Assembly: GCA_965200095.1 (NCBI GenBank)
Contig: OZ241350.1
Location: forward strand, 1,054,001 to 1,118,000
Origin: JANQOH01 sp965200095
Lineage (GTDB): Bacteria; Pseudomonadota; Alphaproteobacteria; UBA7887
Reading direction: 5' to 3'
Length of the DNA stretch: 64,000 nt
In this document: positions 1 through 8,481 of the stretch, one piece after another
Layout of the letters: each line of letters opens with the position of its first letter
How positions within the stretch are numbered: position 1 is the stretch's first letter
Translations under genes and position numbers: made by a program
Notes under the pieces: model-generated
The model's database searches: none
Told to the model about the DNA's origin: nothing
What the model saw: the letters and a program-made list of their open reading frames with translations, nothing else

Positions 1-2069
1 TTCCCGTGAACGTCATGCAAACCGAACGAATTCCCGCCGAAACTACCCACAGGAGAAGTCCGGGAATAGCCGTCGTCGCAATCCACACCCCAATCCAGGC
101 CCGAACTCGCATCCGCGCCGTTCGCGTAGCGGCACTGAGACGACGAACCATCCCCCCACCAATACCGCATCTGCGTCCCCGCACGCGCTACATACTCCCA
201 CTCCGACTCGCTCAACAGGCGATACGACTCCCCCGTCTCACCCGAAAGCCACCGCACATACGCACGCGCATCGTTCCAGCTCACGCAAACCACAGGGTGC
301 GAATCCCTCTGCGAAAAACCCGGATTCCGCCAACCTCGACCCGAACGATCCTTCCACTCGCTGCCTTCCCAAATCCAGCACGAATCCCCCATCGAACGGC
401 CCGTCGACGAAACGAAACGACCGAACTCGCCTCGCGTCACCTCATGCGCCCCGACCGCAAAAGCCGCCCCGATCGTCACGCGATGCCGCGGACCCTCGTC
501 GTCTTGCCGGTCTTCCTCCGAAGGCGGCGAACCCATCATGAAACGCCCGGACGGAACAACAACCATCTCGGGGCAATGCGGGCAGTCCCGGAAAACCTCG
601 CCGACTGCGGGAACGCGCTCCCGATCCGCAGCCGCCTTCCGCAAACGACGCGCCTCCGAAACATGCGCGCCGGACGGATACAGCGAAAGATAACCCTCAT
701 ACGCCGAAGCCGTATCCGAACGCCGCGCCGCCTCGAACGCCGCATCGTCACGAGCCCGGCCGGCACGCTCTTCGCGCTCCGCAGCCTCACGCTCCGCCCG
801 ATCCCGGGCCTCGCGACCGGCCGCAATCAGCGCTTCCGCCTGTTCCCGCGTCAGATACGATGTCGCCTCATAACCCTTCGCAGACTGCCACGACGATATC
901 GCGTCCCGACTCCGCGGACCCACAGCCCCATCCACAGGACCCGCATCGAAACCCAGAGCGTTCAAACCCGCCTGCAACGCAACCCGGTCCGCCCGGCCCA
1001 GACCCAGACCCGACTCCAAGGCCCCATGATCCGGACCCGACGGAACGGGAGCCGGAACCGGACCGGGAGAGGAAACAACCCCGCTATCCCCGAGCCGCGC
1101 CAGCCGGTCGCGCGCAAGAGCCGCATAGACGCCGGACGGAAACGCCTCCAGATACGCCTCGTAACCCGACGCCGTCCCGCCCCGCTCGGCCGACTCCCAG
1201 AACACCCGGTCGGCGGCGATGAGCGCCTCACTCTCGGGCGACGGCGCCGGAGGCGCTCCGGGCGCGGCAACCGTCCCCGCAAGCGGCGTTTCGCCCGGCG
1301 CGAAGTAGAAATTCCGCGTCAGCGACAGACTCACCCAGGGCTCCTGCCGTTCCGCCGTGCGCTCGAGAACCGTGGCCGTAACCGACGTCAGCATGTCCGT
1401 AACGCTCTCCCCCGGACGACCGATATGCTCCAGAAGGGCCGCCGTGAACGGCGAGTTCCGCCCGTCGCCGTCGGCCGCCACGCCGCCCGGCCGCGTCGCA
1501 AAGGCGATGAGCGCGCCGCGCCGCATGGCCTCGACCCGGGCCAGCCCGCGGCCCACGCCGCGCGTCCCCGCCGCCGCCAGCGGGTTGTCGCGGCACGCGT
1601 CGAGGAACACCAGGTTCGTCTCGCCCCGCATCCGCCGCATCACCGTTTCCAGTTCGACCGCCCCGCGCTCGAGCGCCAGCGTGCTCGTCAACGCCACATC
1701 GACCGGCGCGACGTAGTTCGCGCCGTCGACCTGAAGCCCGTGGCCCGCGTAGAAGAACAGCGCCGCCTCGGCGCCGCGAGACGCATCCGCGAAGGTCGCG
1801 AGCTTGTCGTAGAAACCCTCCCGGTCCAGGTCCAGCCCCAGGACCACCTCGAAGCCGAGCCCCCGCAACGCTTCCGCCATGTCGGCGGCGTCGTTGACCG
1901 GGTTCGCAAGCGGCGGAGCATGAACGTAGGCGCCGTTCCCCACGACAAGCGCGACCCGATCCGCCGCGGACGCCTCCGGCGCCGGAACCAGCGCGAGAAC
2001 AAGAGTGAGGAAAGCCGCGGCCGCGAGGGCCAGACGCGCGCTTCCGGCGTTCCCTGCGCTCCCCGGCAT
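1..2069 (-). CDS. Secreted caspase-like protein with peptidoglycan-binding and FGE-sulfatase-type domains (partial)
   Basis: The protein is exported and predicted to be a caspase-like (clan CD, C14) peptidase fused to a formylglycine-generating-enzyme/sulfatase-modifying fold. It starts at an ATG after a GGGAGGGG Shine-Dalgarno and opens with a signal peptide of about 36 residues (LALAAAAFLTLVLALV core). The caspase fold follows, with likely dyad His110 in FYAGHG and Cys159 in LDACRDN. A peptidoglycan_binding_1-like helical stretch lies around residues 350-410, then an Ala/Arg-rich linker. The FGE domain begins near residue 493 (CPEMVVVPSGRFMMGS) and is cut by the window edge within GLHDVHG, so its end is unseen. 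This architecture is known among bacterial caspase homologues; the substrate is unknown. It is divergent from the protease/serpin operon, and the shared intergenic region suggests co-regulation (inference). Confidence 0.85.
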   Translation of the reverse strand, partial: MPGSAGNAGSARLALAAAAFLTLVLALVPAPEASAADRVALVVGNGAYVHAPPLANPVNDAADMAEALRGLGFEVVLGLDLDREGFYDKLATFADASRGAEAALFFYAGHGLQVDGANYVAPVDVALTSTLALERGAVELETVMRRMRGETNLVFLDACRDNPLAAAGTRGVGRGLARVEAMRRGALIAFATRPGGVAADGDGRNSPFTAALLEHIGRPGESVTDMLTSVTATVLERTAERQEPWVSLSLTRNFYFAPGETPLAGTVAAPGAPPAPSPESEALIAADRVFWESAERGGTASGYEAYLEAFPSGVYAALARDRLARLGDSGVVSSPGPVPAPVPSGPDHGALESGLGLGRADRVALQAGLNALGFDAGPVDGAVGPRSRDAISSWQSAKGYEATSYLTREQAEALIAAGREARDRAEREAAEREERAGRARDDAAFEAARRSDTASAYEGYLSLYPSGAHVSEARRLRKAAADRERVPAVGEVFRDCPHCPEMVVVPSGRFMMGSPPSEEDRQDDEGPRHRVTIGAAFAVGAHEVTRGEFGRFVSSTGRSMGDSCWIWEGSEWKDRSGRGWRNPGFSQRDSHPVVCVSWNDARAYVRWLSGETGESYRLLSESEWEYVARAGTQMRYWWGDGSSSQCRYANGADASSGLDWGVDCDDGYSRTSPVGSFGGNSFGLHDVHG

Positions 2070-2261
2070 CGCTTTACCCCTCCCGGCCCGCTGCGCTGCG
2101 CAGGCGCAGCATAGCTCTCTCCGGCGCCGGCGCAACCGCAGGTTGATCGCGAAGGCCGGGCCGGATAGCCTCTCCGGACGGGCGCGGGTCCGTCCTCGCG
2201 TCCGCCCGGATCGCCACCGTCGCGAGCCGCCGAACGCGACGCCAGCCCGAAGGAGACAGAC
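2070..2261. promoter_or_regulatory. Divergent intergenic region between the caspase-FGE gene and the protease/serpin operon
   Basis: About 190 bases separate the two divergent starts. Shine-Dalgarno-like sequences lie at both ends (AAGGAGACAG before 2262 on the plus strand, GGGAGGGG before 2069 on the minus strand). I see no convincing -35/-10 pair or operator palindrome. Both promoters should lie here because no other gene intervenes. Confidence 0.4.
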
Positions 2262-3356
2262 ATGCATCGAACCTTCCGCGCGGCGCCGCTCGCGCTCGCG
2301 CTTACGGCCGGCGCGGCGCCGGCTTCCCTTGCCCAGGATATGGACGGCGCGGCGCGCGACCTCTCGGTCGAGCAGACGGCCGTGCTCGCGGTCCAGCCCC
2401 CGGCGCCCGCCATCTCTCCCTCCGGGGAACGGCTTTCCGTCGTCGCCTGGGTCGACCACGCCGACAACACCTATGCCGTGGGCGAGACGGTGCGGCTGTT
2501 CGTCAAGGCGAACAAGGACGCATGGATCACGGTGCTCAATGTCGGCCCGTCGGGGCAGGCTACGGTGCTGTTTCCCAACGCGCACCAGCCGGAAACGCGG
2601 GTGGCGGCGGGCCGGGTCGTGGAGGTCCCCGCCGCCGGGTCGGGGGCCAGCATCCGCGCGACGGGGCCCGCCGGGCGCGAACTGATCAAGGTGATCGCCT
2701 CCACGAGCCCCACCCCCGTGTTCGCCGCCGCGGACGGCGGCGGAGGGCCGTTCACGGTGCTGGCGGCCGGCGGCCGCGCCCTGGCGCGCGACCTGCAGGT
2801 CGCCATGGACACACAGGCGGAACAGGAATGGGACGACTACAACAAGGTCGTCACGACCGTCGCGACCCGCCCGATGGCGCTGGCGCCTCTGGCGCCGGGA
2901 GGGCCGGGGGAGGCAGCCGCCTGGCCGGCCGACCCGCTCGGCCTGCGGGTCGCCACCGACAAGCACGTCTACCGCATGGGCGAACCGGTATCGATCTACG
3001 TGCGCGCCGCCTCGCCATGCTACCTGACGCTGGTCAACATCGGCCCGTCGGGCCAGACGCGGGTGCTGCTGCCGAACGCGGCGCAGCCGGTCAACCTGAT
3101 CCCGGCCGGGGGAACGGTGGTGTTCCCCGCGGCGGCGTCGAACCTGCAGGTGACGCCCATCGGCCCGGCCGGCATGGAAACGGTAGTCGCGCTCTGCGGC
3201 GCCGACAACCGGCCGGTGTTCCCCGCCGGCCTGTCCTACGGCCGCAACGGCTTTGCGGAGGTCGGCGGCGCCGCCGCGGCGCGCGATCTGACGGTGGCGG
3301 CGGCGCCGAACCGGGCGGTTGGACAGGCCACGGTCGGCTTCGCGGTCACGCCGTAG
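2262..3356 (+). CDS. Secreted protein with two DUF4384-like domains
   Basis: This is a 364-residue exported protein of unknown biochemical role. It has a signal peptide of about 25 residues (alanine-rich core, cleavage plausible after SLAQ) and two homologous beta-rich repeats at about residues 58-150 and 235-325. Each repeat contains a YxxGExVxxxVxA pattern, a central NxGPSGQ motif and a following LxPNAxQP motif, which are typical of DUF4384. That domain is often found attached to, or beside, caspase-like peptidases. The start is chosen for the AAGGAGACAG ribosome site. It is the first gene of the operon leading to the caspase, trypsin-caspase and serpin genes. The trypsin-caspase fusion carries a related C-terminal domain, so this may be a stand-alone adaptor or surface-binding module (inference). 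Confidence 0.75.
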   Translation: MHRTFRAAPLALALTAGAAPASLAQDMDGAARDLSVEQTAVLAVQPPAPAISPSGERLSVVAWVDHADNTYAVGETVRLFVKANKDAWITVLNVGPSGQATVLFPNAHQPETRVAAGRVVEVPAAGSGASIRATGPAGRELIKVIASTSPTPVFAAADGGGGPFTVLAAGGRALARDLQVAMDTQAEQEWDDYNKVVTTVATRPMALAPLAPGGPGEAAAWPADPLGLRVATDKHVYRMGEPVSIYVRAASPCYLTLVNIGPSGQTRVLLPNAAQPVNLIPAGGTVVFPAAASNLQVTPIGPAGMETVVALCGADNRPVFPAGLSYGRNGFAEVGGAAAARDLTVAAAPNRAVGQATVGFAVTP

Positions 3357-3412
3357 TTTCGGGGAGCGCGGTCCGGAAAGCCGATCGGGAGAAGAGCGAG
3401 GAGACGCCGCCG

Positions 3413-4357
3413 TTGAGGAAAACGAGGTTTCTTGCCTCCGCGGCGCTTCGCCGCCTGCTGGCGGCGATGTTCGTTCCGGCGGCGGTCGCGACATCGGAGG
3501 ACGCGCGCGCCGACGATTGCGCGGAGGCGGCGCGGCCGCTGCGCGAGGCCCTGGCGGCGCGGGACGTGGAGGCGGCGCGCCGTCATTACGACGCGGTGCG
3601 CGCGGCGTTCGCCTGCGACGATGCCTTCCGGGCGCGCGCCGCGCGCGCCGTCGCGAACCTGCATGTCGGCGCGGCGCAAGAGGACATGGCGCGCGGGGCG
3701 GGGCTCCGGTCGCAGCGCGCCCGGCTCGAGCGCGGCGTCGGCTATGCGCGGGTGTGGGCCGGACTGGCGCTTCTGGGCGACCTCGCCCGCGAGGAGCGTG
3801 CGCACGACCGCGCCGCAGCGCTTTACCAGGAAGCGCTCGCCGCCATCAACAACGAGGGCGAGACCCCGACGCCGCCGCCGCGGGCCGAGATCGAGCGTAT
3901 TGTGGCGCTCGCCGCGCAGAGCCGGATGCTCGCCGGAAATTACGTGGAGGCGCCGGTGAACCGCGCCGGCGAGCCGGACGGCCTCGCCGCGACCGCCATC
4001 CGCGGCATCGAGATCGGTCGGGTGCCGATCCCCGTCACCTTCCTGACGGGCTCCGCGGAGTTCGACGGGCTGGGACGGCGCTACGCCCGGGAGATGGCGG
4101 ACTGGCTGGCGCGGCAGGACATCGAACGGATCGTGGTTTCCGCCCATACCGATCCGCGCGGGTCCGAGGAATACAACATGGCGCTGTCGCAGCGGCGGGG
4201 CGAAGCGCTGGCCGCATTCCTGAGGCGGCAGGGGATCGCCGAACCCATCGAGGTGATCGCCCGGGGGGAAAGCCAGCCGCTCGCGCTGGTCGACGCCGGG
4301 AGCTACAGCCGGGAGGAGCGCTGGCGCATGGAGCGCCGGGTGGAGCTCATCCGGTGA
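3413..4357 (+). CDS. OmpA-family C-terminal domain protein
   Basis: This 314-residue protein has an N-terminal signal-like segment, a helical, TPR-like middle (residues about 35-180, rich in Ala/Arg/Glu) and a C-terminal OmpA peptidoglycan-binding domain (about 205-314). Recognisable OmpA elements are FLTGSAEFD, a HTDPRGSEEYN stretch, LSQRRGEAL, a GESQP loop and the closing RRVEL. The usual GHTD is AHTD here. No in-frame ATG gives a sensible signal peptide, so I chose the TTG at 3413 behind GAGGAGAC; the start is uncertain. The stop overlaps the GTG of the next caspase gene, which implies translational coupling. The likely role is to hold the complex near the cell wall or outer membrane (inference). 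Confidence 0.75.
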   Translation: MRKTRFLASAALRRLLAAMFVPAAVATSEDARADDCAEAARPLREALAARDVEAARRHYDAVRAAFACDDAFRARAARAVANLHVGAAQEDMARGAGLRSQRARLERGVGYARVWAGLALLGDLAREERAHDRAAALYQEALAAINNEGETPTPPPRAEIERIVALAAQSRMLAGNYVEAPVNRAGEPDGLAATAIRGIEIGRVPIPVTFLTGSAEFDGLGRRYAREMADWLARQDIERIVVSAHTDPRGSEEYNMALSQRRGEALAAFLRRQGIAEPIEVIARGESQPLALVDAGSYSREERWRMERRVELIR

Positions 4358-5973
4358 CGGGAGGCGCCGGCGCGCGCCTCGCGGCGGCGGCGCTGGGGGC
4401 GTTCGCAGCCGCCGCCGGGGCGTCGTCCGAAGCGGCGACGGTGCGCGGACTGGCCATCGGCATCGACGAATACGACTCCCTGCCGGACCTCGAGGGAGCG
4501 GTCGCCGATGCGCGGGATATTCACGCCGCCCTCGCCGAGGCGGGGTTCGGGGACCTGACACTGCTGGAGAACGGCGAGGCGACGCGGGCGCGGATCGTGG
4601 CGGAGTGGCGGGGCCTGCTCGCGCGTGCGGAACCGGGCGACACCCTGGTGCTCAGCTATGCCGGGCATGGCGGCCAGGAGCCGGAGCGCATCGCGGGCAG
4701 CGAAGCCGACGGGCGCGACGAGGTGCTGCTGCTCGGCGGCTTCGCCGAGTCCGGCCCCGGAACCCGGGAACGGCTTTTCGACGACGAGATCGACCTTTGG
4801 CTCCGGGAAGCGGGCGAGCGCGGGGCGCGCGTGGTCTTCGTCGCCGATTCCTGCCACTCCGGCACGCTGACGCGCAGGATGGACCCGCGCGCGCCGGCGC
4901 GCGCTGTCCGGAACGCGCCGCCCTACACCATCGACGACGACATGCTCGCCCTCGATCCGCCGGCCGGCGCGCCCGACGGCGCCGAGCATCCGCATGTCGA
5001 CTTCCTGGCGGCCGGGCAGGAGCACCAATCGGTGCCCGAAATCGCGGCGCCCGACGAGAACGGGATCCGCCGCCCGCGCGGCGCGCTCAGCTGGCTGTTC
5101 GCCCGGGCGGTGCGGGGCGAGGCCGATGTCGATGACGACGGGGTGCTGCGCCGGGCGGAACTGTGGCGCTTCATCCGCGAGAACGTCCGCATGGCGAGCG
5201 ACGCGCGGCAAACGCCCAACCTCATGCCCAACCGGGGCGGGGACGAACCTGTCCTCAGACTCGGACCGGCGCCGGACGGCGCGGCGGCCGGCGGGGACGC
5301 GCCGGACCCCGGTTCGGCGGTTCGGCTCGCGGTTCTCGGCGCCGATGCAGAGACCCTGACGGCGGTGCGGGAGGAGGCGCGCGCGATGCCCGAACGCGTC
5401 GAAGTCGTCGTGCGGCGGGACTCCGCCGATCTCGTCTGGGACGCCCGGCGACGCGAGGTGGTGACCCGCATGGGCGACGTGGCGGCGCGCGGGGTAGGCC
5501 CGGCCGGCCTCGCCGGCGCGGTCGGCAAGTGGCAAGCGGCGCGAGACATCGCGGCGCTGAGCGCGCGCGGCCCGATGCGGCTGCGGATACTCCCCCATGA
5601 CGGCCTGCACCGGGAGGGGAGCCGGGTGACGGTGCGGCTCGAGGGAGTCCGGGGCGCCCGCCCGACCCTGTTCGACCTGTCCGGCAACGGCGTCGTCCAT
5701 TACCTGTACCCCCTTCCCGAAGACCCGCCGGCCGGCGGGCCGATGGAGTGGGAGTGGGAGTTCGAGATCACGGCGCCCTTCGGGGCGGACCATCTTGTCG
5801 CGGTGTCGGCGGTGTCTTCCCTCGACTCGCTCAATACGGCCCTCACGCGCCTCGACGGCAAGCCCGCGGCGCGCGAGGCGGCGCGGCTGCTGGCCGGGGC
5901 GGCGGCGGGCGCGTCCGGTTGGTCGTCGGGAATTCAGGGCCTGTTCACCGCGCCGGCGGAGGACGGACGATGA
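4354..5973 (+). CDS. Caspase-like (C14 family) protease with C-terminal DUF4384-like region
   Basis: The 539-residue protein starts at a GTG overlapping the preceding stop. An alanine-rich export-like segment (about 1-28) precedes the caspase/p20-like domain (about 30-320). The predicted catalytic His105 lies in SYAGHGG and Cys167 in ADSCHSG. Acidic segments are present around LFDDEID and ADVDDDG. The C-terminal half (about 330-539) is less conserved and contains a beta-rich stretch (FDLSGNGVVHYLYPLP) resembling the DUF4384 region of the next gene. Bacterial caspase homologues of this kind usually cleave after Arg or Lys rather than Asp (family knowledge). It sits between the OmpA-like gene and the trypsin-caspase fusion with 4-base overlaps on both sides. 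Confidence 0.85.
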   Translation: MTGGAGARLAAAALGAFAAAAGASSEAATVRGLAIGIDEYDSLPDLEGAVADARDIHAALAEAGFGDLTLLENGEATRARIVAEWRGLLARAEPGDTLVLSYAGHGGQEPERIAGSEADGRDEVLLLGGFAESGPGTRERLFDDEIDLWLREAGERGARVVFVADSCHSGTLTRRMDPRAPARAVRNAPPYTIDDDMLALDPPAGAPDGAEHPHVDFLAAGQEHQSVPEIAAPDENGIRRPRGALSWLFARAVRGEADVDDDGVLRRAELWRFIRENVRMASDARQTPNLMPNRGGDEPVLRLGPAPDGAAAGGDAPDPGSAVRLAVLGADAETLTAVREEARAMPERVEVVVRRDSADLVWDARRREVVTRMGDVAARGVGPAGLAGAVGKWQAARDIAALSARGPMRLRILPHDGLHREGSRVTVRLEGVRGARPTLFDLSGNGVVHYLYPLPEDPPAGGPMEWEWEFEITAPFGADHLVAVSAVSSLDSLNTALTRLDGKPAAREAARLLAGAAAGASGWSSGIQGLFTAPAEDGR

Positions 5974-8453
5974 CGGGACGGGCCGCGCGGCGGAAGCCGG
6001 CGGGCGCGTTCGCGACGACCTCGCGCGGCCTCGGCGCTGTCCTGCTTTGCGGGGCGGCGCTTGCGCCGGGGTTCGCGCCCGCCCAGGAGGCGCAGGGCCG
6101 CGCGGCCTCGGAGCGCCATACGCGCATCGTCGGCGGCGCCGAGACGGAACCCGGCGCGTATCCCTGGCAGGTGGCGCTCGTCGAAGCGCCGGAAGCCGGG
6201 GGCGGGCAATTCTGCGGCGGCTCGGTGATCGCTCCCCGGTGGGTGTTGACCGCCGGGCACTGCGTGGACGGCGCTGCGCCGGGAGACCTGCAGGCGCTGG
6301 TCGGCGCCCACGACCTCGACGAAGACGGGCGCCGGATCGATGTCGCGGAGATCCGCCTGCACGAGAATTACACAACGGAGGACGGTCCGCCGGAGAACGA
6401 CATCGCCCTGCTGCGGCTGACGGAAGCGGCCGGCGCGCCGGCGGTGCGCCTGCCCGATGCGGCGTTGTCCGCCGATCTCGCCGCGCCGGGGGCGATGGCG
6501 ACCGTGGTCGGCTGGGGCCTGCTGCGCCCGCTGCGCTGCGCCGCCGGCGCGCGCGAGGGCGCGCACCGTTGCAACCCGCGCGGCGGCGGAGACGGGCATT
6601 TCGTCGACGACCTCACCGGCGGCCCCGTGGACCTTGCGGACGTGCGGACATCGCGCCTGATGGCGGTCGAGCTGCCGCTGATCGGCGAGGCCGCCTGCCG
6701 CGACGCCTACTCCGCCGACGTAATCGACAGCCGTGTGCTGTGCGCCGGCTTGCGGGGCGGCGGCAAGGATTCGTGCCAGGGCGACAGCGGCGGGCCGCTG
6801 GTCTCGAGAGACGGCGGCTCATGGGTGCAGCTGGGCGTCGTGAGTTGGGGCGCAGGCTGCGCGAAACCCGGCAAATACGGCGTCTACGCCAGCACCGGCG
6901 CCTACGCGGCGTGGATAGCGGGCACGGCCGGGCTGGAGGCCGCGGCCGCCGTTCCGGAGCCGGCCCCGGTCGGAGATGCGGAGGAAACGGCGACCGGCGG
7001 GAGCGTCGAGAGCGCCCCGCCGCCGGGAGACCGGGCGCTCGTGATCGGCATAGACCTCTATGCCGACCCTGCGTTCCCGGACCTGAAGGGCGCGGCGCGC
7101 GACGCGCGCAACATGCGGGCGCTGCTCACGGATTTCCTGGGGTTCGAGCCGGCGGCCGTCCGCATGTTGACCGACCGGGACGCGACCCGCGCCGCGATAC
7201 TGGACGGCGTCCGCCGCTGGCTCGTCGCCGGAACCCGCCCGGGCGACCGCGCGCTGCTGTATTTTGCCGGACACGGCTATTTCCAGCCCGACGAGGACGG
7301 CGACGAGGAGGACGGATACGACGAGGCGCTGGCGCCCCATGACGTGCGGCTGATCGCCAACGGCGACCCGATGACGCTCGACAACCACATTCTCGACGAC
7401 GAGATCGGCGCGTTGTTCGCCCGCCTGCGCGACCGGCAGGCCTATCTGATCGTCGACTCCTGTCATTCGGGCACCGTCACGCGCACGCTGGATCCGGCCG
7501 CCGGAGGGCGGCTGCTCCGTCTCGCCGTTCCAGATTCCCCGGGCGCGACGCGGGGCGGGCCGGCCCCGGCGGCGCGGGCCTTCACCCGCGACGATAGCGG
7601 GTTCATCTCCACCGAAGACGGTCCGGTCGCCTGGACCGCCGTGTCCCCTTCGCAAATCGCGTTCGAGGACCTCGAGGTGGAACCGGAAGAGCGTCACGGC
7701 TTTTTCACCGGCCGGTTCGTGCGCGGAATTGCGGAGCGGCGCGCCGACCTCGACGGCGACGGGCGCGTCCTCCACGCCGAACTGCTCGACTACCTCCGCG
7801 CCGAATCGAAGGCCTATTGCGAACGCCTGGGGGAGAGGTGCAAACATGGGCTGACTCCCTACCTCGAAGGCCCTCCGGACATCCTCATGCGCGATCTCCG
7901 CGATCTTGCGGTCGTCGCTGCGCAGTCTCCCGACGCCCCCGACCCGCCCGCCGCTGCGGCGGCGGACGCCGCTCTCGGCGGCCACGGCAATGCCGCCGCC
8001 GTGCGGATCGAAATGCTGCCGACCGCCCGGCCGCGCGTCGGCGACGAGGTCGCCTACCGGGTGCGCAGCGAACGCTCCGGGCATCTTCTGCTCGTGGACG
8101 TAGACGCCGACGGCAAGGTGACGCAGCTGTTCCCCAACCGCTGGTCCGAACGGGCCGGGAAAGGCGCGCGGATCGAGGCGGGAAGACCCGTTGTCGTCCC
8201 CAACGCCTTTTACGGGTTTCGCTTCACCGCCGGCGCGCCGACGGGCAGCGGAACGACCTTCGCGGTGGTGACCGAGGACCCGGTCGCGCTCGACGACCTG
8301 CTCGCTCCGAACCGGGATCTGGAGCCCGTCGCAGGCGGGCGGGACTGGCTGCTCGCCCTCGGCGTCCGGCTGCGCGAACCCTGGACCGACAGCAACGGGG
8401 TGCGCGAACCGCGCTGGTCGTTCGACCGCGTCGACTACGAGATCGCGCCGTGA
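5970..8453 (+). CDS. Trypsin-like (S1) / caspase-like (C14) / DUF4384 fusion protease
   Basis: This 827-residue protein joins two peptidases. Residues 1-40 look like a signal peptide. A zymogen-type junction R52-IVGG precedes a chymotrypsin-fold domain with His97 (TAGHC), Asp144 (ENDIALL) and Ser273 (GDSGGPL). Asp267 in KDSCQGDSGG occupies the trypsin position-189 pocket site, predicting Arg/Lys specificity, and SWGAGC fits an open S1 pocket. Residues about 352-600 form a caspase domain with His435 (FAGHGYF) and Cys498 (VDSCHSG). The last 150 or so residues are DUF4384-like (LLLVDVDADGKVTQLFPN). The ATG overlaps the previous stop, and the serpin gene follows 28 bases after the stop. The fusion may let one peptidase activate the other (inference). 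Confidence 0.9.
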   Translation: MTGRAARRKPAGAFATTSRGLGAVLLCGAALAPGFAPAQEAQGRAASERHTRIVGGAETEPGAYPWQVALVEAPEAGGGQFCGGSVIAPRWVLTAGHCVDGAAPGDLQALVGAHDLDEDGRRIDVAEIRLHENYTTEDGPPENDIALLRLTEAAGAPAVRLPDAALSADLAAPGAMATVVGWGLLRPLRCAAGAREGAHRCNPRGGGDGHFVDDLTGGPVDLADVRTSRLMAVELPLIGEAACRDAYSADVIDSRVLCAGLRGGGKDSCQGDSGGPLVSRDGGSWVQLGVVSWGAGCAKPGKYGVYASTGAYAAWIAGTAGLEAAAAVPEPAPVGDAEETATGGSVESAPPPGDRALVIGIDLYADPAFPDLKGAARDARNMRALLTDFLGFEPAAVRMLTDRDATRAAILDGVRRWLVAGTRPGDRALLYFAGHGYFQPDEDGDEEDGYDEALAPHDVRLIANGDPMTLDNHILDDEIGALFARLRDRQAYLIVDSCHSGTVTRTLDPAAGGRLLRLAVPDSPGATRGGPAPAARAFTRDDSGFISTEDGPVAWTAVSPSQIAFEDLEVEPEERHGFFTGRFVRGIAERRADLDGDGRVLHAELLDYLRAESKAYCERLGERCKHGLTPYLEGPPDILMRDLRDLAVVAAQSPDAPDPPAAAAADAALGGHGNAAAVRIEMLPTARPRVGDEVAYRVRSERSGHLLLVDVDADGKVTQLFPNRWSERAGKGARIEAGRPVVVPNAFYGFRFTAGAPTGSGTTFAVVTEDPVALDDLLAPNRDLEPVAGGRDWLLALGVRLREPWTDSNGVREPRWSFDRVDYEIAP

Positions 8454-8481
8454 CAGCGCTCCCCGGCCGGGGGGAACCGTC

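Noticed and set aside
6..2114. A 702-codon plus-strand frame over the left-edge caspase gene
   Set aside because: Antisense shadow, with strongly Arg/Pro-rich translation. The minus strand encodes clear caspase and FGE motifs.
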